NCBI GenBank assembly: GCA_934098385.1
Contig: CAKOOJ010000005.1
Span: forward strand, 1 to 64,000
Reading direction: 5' to 3'
DNA: 64,000 nucleotides
Source of the DNA: an uncultured Bacilli bacterium
GTDB taxonomy: Bacteria; Bacillota_I; Bacilli_A; RF39; UBA660
Shown: piece by piece, positions 8,427 to 18,209 of the stretch
How positions within the stretch are numbered: position 1 is the first letter of the stretch
Layout: every line of letters begins with the position of its first letter
Notes under the pieces: generated by a model
Told to the model about the DNA's origin: nothing
The model's input: the letters and a program-made list of their open reading frames with translations, nothing else
Database searches by the model: none
Translations under genes and position numbers: made by a program

Positions 8427-9095
8427 CTAATCACCTATTCCATATATTAATATTGCTGCCGCAACTGAAGCGTTTAAACTATTTATATGTCCTTTCATAG
8501 GAAGAGATATTATTTCATCACAATTCTTTCTTACAACATTACTAATGCCTTTTCCTTCACTACCAATCACCAAACATATTTTATCACTATAATTAACACT
8601 ACTATAAATTATTCCATCAGCTTCAGCTCCATATATAAAGAATCCTAATTCTTTTAAATAATTAATTGCATTAACTAAATTAGTAACTTGTATAATATTA
8701 ACATGAGTTAAAGTTCCAGCACTACATTTCATAACTGTTTCATTAACACTAACACTTCTATCTTTAGGAATTATTATATTTTTTATTCCCCTACTTTCAG
8801 CAGTACGTATGATAGCACCAAAATTATGTGGATCTTCTAAATGATCTAAAATAATTACATAATTATCATCTATTACATTAATATCTTTATATTTATAATC
8901 ATCTATATCAACAACTATTCCTTGATTATGACTTATCATTTTATCTAAAACCTTTTGTTCAGTTATAATATATTTTAAATTATTTTTATGAATAATATTT
9001 AATATGTTTTTATCATTAAAATTTTTACTTAAATATATTCTTTTAATACTATTAACATCTAATTCATTAAACACATTTTTACCTGTCACTCTCAT
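8427..9095 (-). CDS. rlmB: 23S rRNA (guanosine-2'-O)-methyltransferase RlmB-like
   Basis: SpoU-type SPOUT methyltransferase, 222 residues. Motif 1 (NFGAIIRTAE), motif 2 (LVIGSEGKGI) and motif 3 (LPMKGHINSLNASVAAAI) are all present, and an N-terminal L30e-like substrate-binding domain covers roughly residues 1-65. It overlaps the end of mrnC by 17 nt and abuts the sigma factor gene. RlmB acts on G2251-equivalent in 23S rRNA; related TrmH-like substrates are possible. Confidence 0.92.
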   Translation of the reverse strand: MRVTGKNVFNELDVNSIKRIYLSKNFNDKNILNIIHKNNLKYIITEQKVLDKMISHNQGIVVDIDDYKYKDINVIDDNYVIILDHLEDPHNFGAIIRTAESRGIKNIIIPKDRSVSVNETVMKCSAGTLTHVNIIQVTNLVNAINYLKELGFFIYGAEADGIIYSSVNYSDKICLVIGSEGKGISNVVRKNCDEIISLPMKGHINSLNASVAAAILIYGIGD

Positions 9096-9453
9096 TATTA
9101 TCCCTCACAATATAGTTCATTATTTCATTTATTCTTTCAATATTATTATTTATTTTTAAATAACCAATTAAACTTTCCAAACCCGTGCTTTTTTTATAAG
9201 TAACAATATCTACATTTTTTTTCCCATGACTAGAAGAATTTCTACCCCTTTTAATTATATCTATTTCTTCATCTGTAAATATATTTTCTGCTAATAATCT
9301 ATGTAAATGAGCAACTTGACTTTTTGCACTAACATATTTCATACTTTCTTTCTGTAAGTCATTTACTTTAACTAAACCTGTATTAATTAAATATTCTCTA
9401 ATCCATAATTCATACACAGCATCACCTAGATATGCTAATACTAAACTATTCAT
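9079..9453 (-). CDS. mrnC: Mini-ribonuclease 3
   Basis: RNase III catalytic domain without a dsRNA-binding domain, needed for 23S rRNA maturation in Bacillus. LAYLGDAVYELWIRE holds the signature, and KRGRNSS(S)HGKKNVDIVTYKKSTGLESLIGYL covers the second acidic motif. Two upstream in-frame GTG codons would lengthen it, but GGTGATTAGA precedes the ATG at 9453, giving 124 residues. In the conserved cysS-mrnC-rlmB order cysS is missing here. Confidence 0.93.
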   Translation of the reverse strand: MNSLVLAYLGDAVYELWIREYLINTGLVKVNDLQKESMKYVSAKSQVAHLHRLLAENIFTDEEIDIIKRGRNSSSHGKKNVDIVTYKKSTGLESLIGYLKINNNIERINEIMNYIVRDNNESDR

Positions 9454-9501
9454 TCTAATCACCACATATATAATATATCATATATTCTCCTATTGAAAAA
9501 G

Positions 9502-9526
9502 AAAAAAACCATTTAAATTTTGGGCT
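9502..9526 (-). terminator. weak terminator after 9513-10649 gene
   Basis: On the minus strand AAGCC pairs with GGTTT (one G-T) around an AT loop and runs into T7. It overlaps the gene end. The short stem makes this uncertain. Confidence 0.4.
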
Positions 9527-10649
9527 TTTTCAAAAGTTCAATTACACTATTTCTTGTACAATCAAATTCCAATAATCTTTCATTCATTTCGCTATTTTTA
9601 TTTAATACCAATTCATTTTCTTTTTGTAATCTTTGTATAGATTGTTCTAACTCTATTATTTTATTCTTTTTATCTCTTAATTCATCTTTTAATTTTTGAT
9701 AATTTTCAGTATTATTAGTATTTATATTGTCCTTTTTACAAACGTATTCATTATAACTATCTATTATTTTTTTTATATTTGTATTATGTATTCTATTAGA
9801 ATCAACAAATTTACCTTCAGTTATTAATTTACATAACTTATCCACATTTTGTGTTTCAAAATCATTATGTAAATTACTTTCAAGATATTTGTTTAAATGG
9901 AAACTAAGTGTGTATGATGTATCAATAATACAAGAAAAATCTTTTTTTATTAATTGTGTTTCATTTAATTTATCAATAAGTAATTTAAGTGGTAAATTAA
10001 ATTTTTTAGGTTCTGAATAATCATCATATTTGAAACTTAACCCATTTAATATAGTAATTTCTTGATTACAAATATTTTCTTTTAAAAACTCATCTAATGC
10101 TTCTTTCGTTTCAAAAATTTGATTACTCATAGGTGCATAATCATATTTATTCTTTACTAAACATATAACACCAAATCTATCATCAAATAATTTTTTTACA
10201 ATAATATAATCATATTTTTGAGTTTTATTTGAACTTGTAAAACTTCTTTCACTATTATATTTACATAAAAAACATGTTTCATTAATGTTAAACTTTATAT
10301 TTTCTAAAAATCCATCTATTTTACTTTCTATATATGGTGAGAAAATACTCTTATAAGATAAAACATTATCCTTATTTAGTTTATGTAATTGATATGCTCC
10401 CTTTTTTACAAAATCTTTTAGTATTTCATAAGAATTACTTCCATTATAAAAGCCTGTTAATTTTAATTGTTCTGTATTAATACCCAAAAGATGTGCTATG
10501 TTTAAAAAATTAATTTTAACTTTTATTTTGTCATTATTTGCTAGAAATAATAAATGTGTTCTTTCATCAAGATTAATATTCTCTATTTTGTTTAAAATAT
10601 TTTCTATTTTATAAAAAATTTCCTCTAATTCTCCATAACTATAATTCAT
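9513..10649 (-). CDS. coiled-coil protein with possible PBECR4-like domain
   Basis: 378 residues, not firmly recognised. The first third (THLLFLANNDKIKVKI, FLNIAHLLGINTEQLKLTG, FYNGSNSYEIL) reads like the PBECR4 family of phage/toxin-related nuclease-like domains, with ETCFLCKYNSERSF and YDYIIVKKL further on. Residues about 310-365 form a charged coiled coil (LKDELRDKKNKIIELEQSI). No signal peptide or membrane helix is seen. The start ATG lies directly after a hairpin that also contains its GGGGG ribosome site. It stands alone between a glycosyltransferase and mrnC. Function is unknown; the PBECR4 suggestion is tentative. Confidence 0.6.
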   Translation of the reverse strand: MNYSYGELEEIFYKIENILNKIENINLDERTHLLFLANNDKIKVKINFLNIAHLLGINTEQLKLTGFYNGSNSYEILKDFVKKGAYQLHKLNKDNVLSYKSIFSPYIESKIDGFLENIKFNINETCFLCKYNSERSFTSSNKTQKYDYIIVKKLFDDRFGVICLVKNKYDYAPMSNQIFETKEALDEFLKENICNQEITILNGLSFKYDDYSEPKKFNLPLKLLIDKLNETQLIKKDFSCIIDTSYTLSFHLNKYLESNLHNDFETQNVDKLCKLITEGKFVDSNRIHNTNIKKIIDSYNEYVCKKDNINTNNTENYQKLKDELRDKKNKIIELEQSIQRLQKENELVLNKNSEMNERLLEFDCTRNSVIELLKKPKI

Positions 10650-10651
10650 AA

Positions 10652-10672
10652 AAACCCCCTTAAGTGGGGTTT
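10652..10672 (-). promoter_or_regulatory. hairpin sequestering the ribosome site of 9513-10649 gene
   Basis: Minus-strand AAACCCC-ACTTAA-GGGGGTTT sits between the glycosyltransferase stop (10698) and the next ATG (10649). GGGGG is the only plausible ribosome site and is fully paired; five T follow. It may act as a weak terminator for the upstream gene and as a translational lock for the downstream one. Confidence 0.55.
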
Positions 10673-10697
10673 ATAGTATCAAAAAAATACATATTTG

Positions 10698-11762
10698 TCA
10701 AATTTTGGTTTCTATCAATTTTTTGTTATCAATCAATCTTTTATTATCTTTATTATATTCTAATGCCTTGTCTACATAGAATAATGACTCATTATATAAA
10801 CCTAAATAATAGTAATCTAAACTCATTATATCTTCAATTGTACCGTCATAGCAAAAGATTTCATTTATATAAATTAAGTCTTTATTTTTTATCATTAATG
10901 CTTTTAAAAAATAATATATACTATCTAAATATTTTTTTTGATTATGATAAAGAATAGCTAATTCTGTGTATGGTTCTCTTATATTAGGTGCTTCTTTTAT
11001 AGCAAGTTTATACCAGTGTTCTGCTTCTTTTTCATTATTAAGATTAATATAACTTCTGGCAATAAAACGCATACTAGCCGATCTTTCTAAATTCCATGTT
11101 GCACTTTTTAAGTTGAGATGATTTTTAAGTGTATTAATACATTCTTCCCATTTTCCATAATACATATACTCTCTTCCTAAATAATGCATATTTCTATCAT
11201 CTAAAGGGTCTTCTCTAACAGATAACTCTAATAATTCTAAATAACTACTTCTAGATTTTGTTTGATCTGGATAATGATTTAATACAATACTAGGCAAGGT
11301 CATAAATATTTCATTAGTTTTGCATGTTAAAACTTCATGCACTGGATGTAACCAATGATAATTTTCTCTTGGATGTATATTATTTAGAAGAAATGTAACA
11401 TCCCCTTCTCCTTTTTCATTTATATGCCAATTATAAGTATAATAAACTCTATAATTAGTTTTATAATTGTCTTCTAATATTTTTCTCCAGCCTGGTAGAA
11501 AAACTTCATCTAAATCAGTACAAACACATATATCAGTATCTTTTGGAACCATCTCTAAAGATTTATTTCGAGCAACATCAAATCTCCAAGGTTTAATAAT
11601 CTCACTTTTTACATTTACTCCATATTTTTTTAACAATTTAACTGTATTATCATCTGAACCAGTATCTAAAACATAAATTTCGTCTGCTTCTTTCATACTG
11701 TTATACCAACGTTCTACAAATTTTTCTTCATTTTTACATATTGCGTAAACACATACTTTCAT
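10698..11762 (-). CDS. family 2-like glycosyltransferase with TPR tail
   Basis: 354 residues. The N-terminal GT-A domain shows AICKNEEKFVERWYNSM, a nucleotide-sugar fold DTGSDDNTV and a metal-binding DLDE (DXD-like, about residue 92). The C-terminal half (about 195-350) has tetratricopeptide-like helices (WEECINTLKNHLNL, AEHWYKLAIKEAPNIREPYTELAILYHNQKKY). This architecture is found in bacterial SunS-like and capsule-associated transferases. There is no membrane segment, so it acts on the cytoplasmic side. The neighbouring surface proteins could be substrates, but that is speculation. GGTGATATA precedes the start. Confidence 0.82.
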   Translation of the reverse strand: MKVCVYAICKNEEKFVERWYNSMKEADEIYVLDTGSDDNTVKLLKKYGVNVKSEIIKPWRFDVARNKSLEMVPKDTDICVCTDLDEVFLPGWRKILEDNYKTNYRVYYTYNWHINEKGEGDVTFLLNNIHPRENYHWLHPVHEVLTCKTNEIFMTLPSIVLNHYPDQTKSRSSYLELLELSVREDPLDDRNMHYLGREYMYYGKWEECINTLKNHLNLKSATWNLERSASMRFIARSYINLNNEKEAEHWYKLAIKEAPNIREPYTELAILYHNQKKYLDSIYYFLKALMIKNKDLIYINEIFCYDGTIEDIMSLDYYYLGLYNESLFYVDKALEYNKDNKRLIDNKKLIETKI

Positions 11763-11792
11763 TATATCACCAATTAATTTTATGATTATAAA

Positions 11793-11882
11793 TAAAAAAG
11801 ATACTAACTCATGAGTTAATATCTTTCAGACTGTTGACAAATAAAATTTGTTAATAGTCTGAGAAAACTAGAAATATCTAGT
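11793..11882 (-). terminator. triple-hairpin 3' region with terminator of the large surface protein
   Basis: Three hairpins follow the stop at 11905 on the minus strand: ACTAG/CTAGT (11867-11882), a two-part stem CAGACT/AGTCTG (11827-11861) and a near-perfect palindrome around AACTCATGAGTT (11800-11822) ending in T6. The last is a strong terminator in either direction. The first two may protect the long mRNA. Confidence 0.75.
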
Positions 11883-11904
11883 CTTCATTTTTATAATATT
11901 TATT

Positions 11905-14900
11905 TTAATTATTTTTTCTTTTTATAATAAATGTTATTCCCATACCAATTATTGATATGATTGATGTTATTAAATAAAGTATTACATTATCTCCAGTTTT
12001 TGGATTTGAATTATCTTTATTTTCTTCTTTATTAACATTTGAAGGACTATTATTTTTATTGTTTTCATTTTTTTTCTTTGAAACAATAAAAGTTGTATTT
12101 GATTCTCCACCATCTGTAAATACTACATATAATTGGTGTTTTCCAACTGAAAGTGTATCAATATATTCTTTCTTAAATGTAATAATTGTACTACCACTTT
12201 CTGATGTATAATTTTTACTATCCACAAAGACATTATCAACGTATACTTTTTTATTAAATAAACTATAATCTGCATCTATTCTAAATCTAGCCTCAGTATC
12301 TTGATCAATAATATAACTTTGTCCTGCACCCTCTATTACTTTGTATTCTATTTTTTCTACAACAACTTTTATATCCATATTTGTTGTTATATTTTTTAAC
12401 TTTAATATATCATTATCTAATGTCCTTTTTTCTCCGTTAACCAAAACTTTTATTAATTTATATCCTGTATTTGCTCTTATTGTAAATTCTTTATCATCAC
12501 CATAGTTTACACTAACAGCTCCGTTTGGAGTGATAGTAGCACCAGTTACATCTTTAACAGTAACTGTGAATGGTATCTTCTTATAACTTACAACCACTTC
12601 TTTTACTTCATTTACAGTAAGTTCTAATTCATTACCAGTAACTTCTACTTTTTTTCCATTAACTAATACTTTATCAATCATATAACCAGTATTTGGAGTA
12701 AATTCAATTATTACTTTACTTCCTTCTACAACATCTATTTTGCTTGGAGTAATAGTTCCATTACCACCACTAATACCACCATCAACTGAGGTCATTACAT
12801 CAAATAAATCTTTTACATCAACTTCAATATCAATGTCATTTACAACATTATAATTATTAGTATCCTTTGGTATATATGTTGCTTTATATGTATGTTTTCC
12901 AGCATTTAATACTAAGTTTGGTGTATCCCAAGTAAAGCCATAAGGTAACATTACATCACTAAGTACTTTTCCTTTAACACTTGTTAATCCTGTTGGCACT
13001 TCATAATTAGGTGTTGCCTTTATTATAGACCAATTTATAGTATAATCATCAGTTGTACCATCATTCCACTCATAGTTATCTTTATCTACTAATGACCAAG
13101 TAAAACTATAGTTTCCAACTTTTAGAGCCATAAAAGTACCAGTTATTTCTTGAATACCTACAATATGTCCATGGTCATATCCATGGATCTTTCCATCATA
13201 TTCAAAAGATGTTTTTTCTGGATATTCCTTTGTTACTTGTGCTTTCTTAATTGTGAAAGCATAAGTTACACTTCCTACATAATCTGCATTATCTTCTGGT
13301 ACACTATATGTTACAGTATATGTTCCCGCTTTTTTTGGAGCATCTGCACTATCATAATTTGTAGTTCCTGTTCCTTTGTATTTGGTATATAGTATTTTTA
13401 CATTTCCACCTATAACTTCAATTCTACCAATCGGTTTTTGTTTTTCTCCGTTATAAATAAATACTTGATTATCTTCTATACCACTAAATGTTACAGTTTT
13501 CTTTTCTACAATATTTATATAGAATTTTTGTCTTGCTTCAGCATATTCGTTTATGCCATCATTATTAACATCTTTTGCTGGAGCAATAACTTCCATTGTT
13601 ACTTTTCCATCTGTTGTTCCTGCTGTAAATCCTGTAGTTTCATCAAATGTTCCTGAACTTCCACTTATATATTTAATTTTATAATCAGTTAAATTACAAT
13701 TTAATAGTTCTTTAATTTTATCTATTGTTAGAGTTCCACCAACTTTAACATATAAATTTTCTTCTGCATTAATTATTTGTGTTGATTGTTCTACTTCTAA
13801 TGTGCCATTTACATGAGTACCAAAAGTATAGTTAGATGTAATATCTTTTCCATCTCTTGTTACTTTTACACCTGTTAATTTATTATCAGAAGTACCAACA
13901 TATTTTTGCTTACCTGTAATAGTAGCAGTTAATTCGTCTCCTGCAAGTAAAACATCATTAGTATATGTATAACCCTTATTAGTTAAATCTTCTCCATCAT
14001 AATTTTTATTATCACTATTTGCAGTTACTATTATTGGAGTTGTAACTGGTGTAATAGAAAGTGTTCCTTTTTCTATTTTTACATTACTATAACTATTTGC
14101 ATTTAGTAACATATAATCAAATATACCATTTTCAACTATTCCATCAGATACATCTTTAACTTTTCCTGATGTTAGTAGTAATAATCTATCTTGTTTTTTA
14201 TTTGGTAACTCATACATCTTAGCATCAGGTAAATATTCAAGTTTTGTGCCACCATAATATACATCATAGTCATCTTCTTTATGTTCTTTTCCATCATATT
14301 CCCATGAATTTGATTTAATTACTATCTTAATTTCTGTGTCATTTTTGAAAATTTCAAAATAAAATATCTTTTCTGGAATGATATATTTTTCATTAGCATC
14401 ATTAGTTAATTTGAATTTCATTTTATATTTACCAGCTGTTGTTGGAGGTCTCCAAGTCCAGTGATCACTATCAAGAGAAGCATACCTAATAGCACCATCA
14501 TTTTTTGTAAGTGTTGAACCATAATTTATAACTGGCATTTTAGGTTCTTCACCATAAGTCCAACTATCAATTGAAATATCAAGGTCTGTTATTTCTTTTT
14601 TATCCACTTTTAATGTAACTTTTGATGTATAAGTATTATCATTTATATCAGTTACGGTTATATTGGCTGAATATTCTCCTACATTTAATCCTTTTTTTGC
14701 TTTGATTTTAAAGTCTGTATTTGTTGCTCCAACAGTTACTGTTGGAGTTCCAGTACCCTCTACTATAAAATTAGCATTATCTACTGAAACATTTTTAATT
14801 TGTAAGTCGGCTGCCCCACTATTATATATTGGAATTTCTTTCACATCAGTAGCTTCTGTATATCCATAAATTTCATTTAAACTAATATCTGAAACATCAA

Positions 14901-16068
14901 ATCTTGTTTTCTTTCTTACAATAATAGAGCGAGTTTTATCATCATCATAACGTTCAACAAGTGGCTCAGAAATTAATCGATTTCTATCTGCTACGACTTG
15001 CTTATCATTAATGTTATAATATAAAAACTCAGAATCATCTGGTATTACATTACCTATTAACATTTCTTCTTCAAACTCATTATTTGAGTTACGTGCCATA
15101 ACTGCCATACTTTGACCTGAATATGTATAAAGTTTAATTGTTTCAATACTTAAATCAACTCTTGCATTATCATCACTACGTAACAAATAAGTCAAACCAT
15201 TCAATGTTGTATTTCTTACAGTTAACTTATAATTGCTTTTCCCCTTAAATATAGTACTAGGTTTTTCTGGTTGTTTTTCTCTTTCTATTTTTATCCCATC
15301 TACCAAAACAGCAATATCATGCTTTTTAGTTGCATCATTCTCTTGAACAGTAAAGAAATAAAATATTTCATTATTTTTCTTTTTATAAATCTTACCTGTT
15401 TTTCCATTGCTAGAGTCAATTAATTTAAGAGTTGCATTATCATGATATATTAGATTAATTGATTTATCATTTACTAGTGTTAATGTGTTTCCATTTAAAT
15501 CTAATATAGTGTCTTTATATATATGCCAATTTAACTCATCATTCTCACCCATACTAATATTATTTTGTAATTTTATTAAATCGGCTGAATCATCTGCGTT
15601 AGTTTTATTTACTGCATTAATAAAATCTGTAGCATCTGTAACTAAAACATTATTTTTAGCACTTGGATCTACTACTTTTAGAGTTACAGTTGTTTCCATA
15701 GCATAATTTGACATAGTATCTACTGTTATTTTTCCTGTATATGTTCCAGCAGGAAGTCCTGTTTTAGCTGTTACATAATACTGCTCGTAACTATCATATG
15801 CTGGTTCAACTATGTCACGATTAGTTCCATTAATATTAAAAATATCGTCTCTATCAACTGTAACATTCCATATAGCCCATGCTTCAGTACCATTGTTATG
15901 AACATTAATATAACCCATTGGATTTTCTGTATATCCAACATTAACGGTTCCTAAATCAACATCATATGCTATACCTGATATTGCTGCATTTACTTTTATA
16001 GTTCCAAATGCAAAGAATGCTACTAGCATAAATACTGTTGTCATAAAATATTTTTTTATCTCTTTCAT
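11905..16068 (-). CDS. large NPKTG-anchored surface protein with Ig/MBG and InlB-like repeats
   Basis: 1387 residues from the ATG at 16068 (GGAGG site); a longer frame to 16101 lacks one. Signal peptide at about 1-28 (FMTTVFMLVAFFAFGTIKVNA). The body is beta-rich: HYDIN/CARDB-like Ig modules (about 30-130 and 410-490), MBG-type modules (KNYDGEDLTNKGYTYTND and FEYDGKIHG) and two InlB/Flg_new-like repeats near 1150-1280 (GYMIDKVLVNGKKV, GYKLIKVLVNGEKR). The C-terminus has the sorting motif NPKTG at about 1355, a hydrophobic helix and KRK. It should be covalently anchored by sortase; no sortase gene is in the window. Likely an adhesin or matrix-binding protein. Confidence 0.88.
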   Translation of the reverse strand: MKEIKKYFMTTVFMLVAFFAFGTIKVNAAISGIAYDVDLGTVNVGYTENPMGYINVHNNGTEAWAIWNVTVDRDDIFNINGTNRDIVEPAYDSYEQYYVTAKTGLPAGTYTGKITVDTMSNYAMETTVTLKVVDPSAKNNVLVTDATDFINAVNKTNADDSADLIKLQNNISMGENDELNWHIYKDTILDLNGNTLTLVNDKSINLIYHDNATLKLIDSSNGKTGKIYKKKNNEIFYFFTVQENDATKKHDIAVLVDGIKIEREKQPEKPSTIFKGKSNYKLTVRNTTLNGLTYLLRSDDNARVDLSIETIKLYTYSGQSMAVMARNSNNEFEEEMLIGNVIPDDSEFLYYNINDKQVVADRNRLISEPLVERYDDDKTRSIIVRKKTRFDVSDISLNEIYGYTEATDVKEIPIYNSGAADLQIKNVSVDNANFIVEGTGTPTVTVGATNTDFKIKAKKGLNVGEYSANITVTDINDNTYTSKVTLKVDKKEITDLDISIDSWTYGEEPKMPVINYGSTLTKNDGAIRYASLDSDHWTWRPPTTAGKYKMKFKLTNDANEKYIIPEKIFYFEIFKNDTEIKIVIKSNSWEYDGKEHKEDDYDVYYGGTKLEYLPDAKMYELPNKKQDRLLLLTSGKVKDVSDGIVENGIFDYMLLNANSYSNVKIEKGTLSITPVTTPIIVTANSDNKNYDGEDLTNKGYTYTNDVLLAGDELTATITGKQKYVGTSDNKLTGVKVTRDGKDITSNYTFGTHVNGTLEVEQSTQIINAEENLYVKVGGTLTIDKIKELLNCNLTDYKIKYISGSSGTFDETTGFTAGTTDGKVTMEVIAPAKDVNNDGINEYAEARQKFYINIVEKKTVTFSGIEDNQVFIYNGEKQKPIGRIEVIGGNVKILYTKYKGTGTTNYDSADAPKKAGTYTVTYSVPEDNADYVGSVTYAFTIKKAQVTKEYPEKTSFEYDGKIHGYDHGHIVGIQEITGTFMALKVGNYSFTWSLVDKDNYEWNDGTTDDYTINWSIIKATPNYEVPTGLTSVKGKVLSDVMLPYGFTWDTPNLVLNAGKHTYKATYIPKDTNNYNVVNDIDIEVDVKDLFDVMTSVDGGISGGNGTITPSKIDVVEGSKVIIEFTPNTGYMIDKVLVNGKKVEVTGNELELTVNEVKEVVVSYKKIPFTVTVKDVTGATITPNGAVSVNYGDDKEFTIRANTGYKLIKVLVNGEKRTLDNDILKLKNITTNMDIKVVVEKIEYKVIEGAGQSYIIDQDTEARFRIDADYSLFNKKVYVDNVFVDSKNYTSESGSTIITFKKEYIDTLSVGKHQLYVVFTDGGESNTTFIVSKKKNENNKNNSPSNVNKEENKDNSNPKTGDNVILYLITSIISIIGMGITFIIKRKNN

Positions 16069-16215
16069 TTTTTTCCTCCTACCATTTTTATAGAATTTCA
16101 AAAAAATTTTTAAATGTGATACTATTTTTTATAGTTAACATAGGATGATAATATTAATTATCATCCCACACAATATTAATCTTTTATGTTTTTTATAAGC
16201 TTTTCAACTTTATTA

Positions 16216-16688
16216 TTTTAATTTGTTTGTTTTCTTTTATAACCATATAATCCAAACCCAGCTATTCCAATTATTGAAATAATAGAACTTATAACATATA
16301 ATACAACATTATCTCCTGTTTTGGGATTAGCAATACTATTATTTGTAGAATTCTTAGTTGCAACTATTCCATATTCGCTTAAATGAGTTGTTTCAAATAC
16401 TATGTATCCATCCTCTATTGTCGCTGGAATAGTTTCTTGTATTTGGTTATCTTTAATATAAACTACTTCATATTTTTCATATCCTTTTAAATCTTCTGGT
16501 AAAGCAATTCTTATTTTCATTTTTGTATCATTTATTTTAACTATTTGACCATTTTCTAATACATTAATATCAACAATATACTTAACATTTTTATCTGCTA
16601 AGTCTTTTTTAACTTCTACTTTTTTTGTTTCTAGTACATAATTTGCATTAATATCTTTTTCAAATGTGATACTTGCTTTTATCTCTCC
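16216..16688 (-). repeat. surface-gene 3' repeat, copy A
   Basis: About 470 bp that match 17737-18209 at a constant offset of 1521 bp. Over 16220-16680 only four mismatches were counted by eye. It encodes the C-terminal ~155 residues including the sorting signal. Confidence 0.93.
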
Positions 16689-17603
16689 ATCATTTTTAAT
16701 TTCTTTTGATGAAGGAACCATATTTATTTTTGTCGTAACACTGAATGATTGTTCACCATAAGAACTTCCACATACATATCCAACTTCTTGCCCATTAATT
16801 TTTAGTTTTGTATTTTGTCCGAAAAACCATTTTTCTCCACCTTCAGCTGTAGTTACTAAAGCTAATTCATAAGTATAAGTCTTATTTTTATCAAATGCAG
16901 TTATTAATTTTCCACCTAAATAATCAATGTGATCAGCATCATTAAACCAATCTACTGAAGTTATTCCAGCATCATTAGTTCTCCATAATTCAAATACAAA
17001 CTTATATCTATCATCTGATATTGTTCCAGTAAACACTGGTTTATCACCATCTTTAAAATTTAAAGTTGCGTTATTAATCTCAACAACATCAATTTCTTGT
17101 TTTTGTACTGGTTTAGTTGGTTTAATTGTTTTTATTGCTGTAATAAATAATCCTCTTTCATTTTTAGTAACATTTATAGCATTTACTTTTTCATTATTTA
17201 CATAAACTTCTGTATTATCTGCAAACGTATATCCATCTCTTGATGTTAAAGAAATGCTATACATATATGTTTTTCCTTCTTCAAAAGTAGTAATTTTCTT
17301 ATCTTCTGCTACCATATTATTTTTACTTTCATCAGAATACCAATATTTTACTGGGACAGAATATCCACTTACATTAGTTTCCATCTCTTCCCAATATTCA
17401 TATTCTATATCATAGTAATATGCAGTGTCTCCACTTCGCAAAGTATAAGTATCATCTGGTTTATCACCTGCATTATAATTATATTTTACAGCATTAATTT
17501 CTACTACATTAATTTCTGTTTCTGCAAATGCATTTTCTGGTGCAATACAAAGTGTAAACAGAAACACTAATATAGTAGTGATAAATAATTTTCTTTTCTT
17601 CAT
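16218..17603 (-). CDS. NPKTG-anchored surface protein A
   Basis: 461 residues from the ATG at 17603, which has AAGGA upstream and begins a normal signal peptide (KRKLFITTILVFLFTLCIAPENAFA). The longer in-frame extension lies in the 5' UTR. The middle has two related modules that begin with EINVVEINAVKYNYN and EIDVVEINNATLNF, each about 130 residues, containing YEYWEE- or FELWRT-type strands. The last ~155 residues are almost identical to the neighbour at 17739. Sorting motif NPKTG at about 426, then a membrane helix and KRK. Domain function is unknown; sortase-anchored surface exposure is confident. Confidence 0.85.
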   Translation of the reverse strand: MKKRKLFITTILVFLFTLCIAPENAFAETEINVVEINAVKYNYNAGDKPDDTYTLRSGDTAYYYDIEYEYWEEMETNVSGYSVPVKYWYSDESKNNMVAEDKKITTFEEGKTYMYSISLTSRDGYTFADNTEVYVNNEKVNAINVTKNERGLFITAIKTIKPTKPVQKQEIDVVEINNATLNFKDGDKPVFTGTISDDRYKFVFELWRTNDAGITSVDWFNDADHIDYLGGKLITAFDKNKTYTYELALVTTAEGGEKWFFGQNTKLKINGQEVGYVCGSSYGEQSFSVTTKINMVPSSKEIKNDGEIKASITFEKDINANYVLETKKVEVKKDLADKNVKYIVDINVLENGQIVKINDTKMKIRIALPEDLKGYEKYEVVYIKDNQIQETIPATIEDGYIVFETTHLSEYGIVATKNSTNNSIANPKTGDNVVLYVISSIISIIGIAGFGLYGYKRKQTN

Positions 17604-17736
17604 TTTCTCCATCCTTCCATTTTTATAAAATTTTTTATCTTTTAAATATAATATAATTCTTCTTTTATGATTACTGCAAAATGATATATTTAAAAATACC
17701 ATCTCGTACAATATTAATAATATTTATTTATAATTT

Positions 17737-18209
17737 TTTTAATTTGTTTGTTTTCTTTTATAATCATATAATCCAAACCCAGCTATTCCAATTATTGAAA
17801 TAATAGAACTTATAACATATAATACAACATTATCTCCTGTTTTGGGATTAGCAATACTATTATTTGTAGAATTCTTAGTTGCAACTATTCCATATTCGCT
17901 TAAATGAGTTGTTTCAAATACTATGTATCCATCCTCTATTGTCGCTGGAATAGTTTCTTGTATTTGGTTATCTTTAATATAAACTACTTCATATTTTTCA
18001 TATCCTTTTAAATCTTCTGGTAAAGCAATTCTTATTTTCATTTTTGTATCATTTATTTTAACTATTTGACCATTTTCTAATACATTAATATCAACAATGT
18101 ACTTAACATTTTTATCTGCTAAGTCCTTTTTAACTTCTACTTTTTTTGTTTCTAGTACATAATTTGCATTAATATCTTTTTCGAATGTGATACTTGCTTT
18201 TATTTCTCC
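17737..18209 (-). repeat. surface-gene 3' repeat, copy B
   Basis: Partner of the copy at 16216-16688. The match starts a few bases before the stop codon and ends abruptly inside the coding region, where the two genes become unrelated. This points to recent duplication or gene conversion of the anchor module. Confidence 0.93.

Noticed and set aside
12040..15700. Short plus-strand frames within the big surface gene
   Set aside because: Antisense shadows without ribosome sites.
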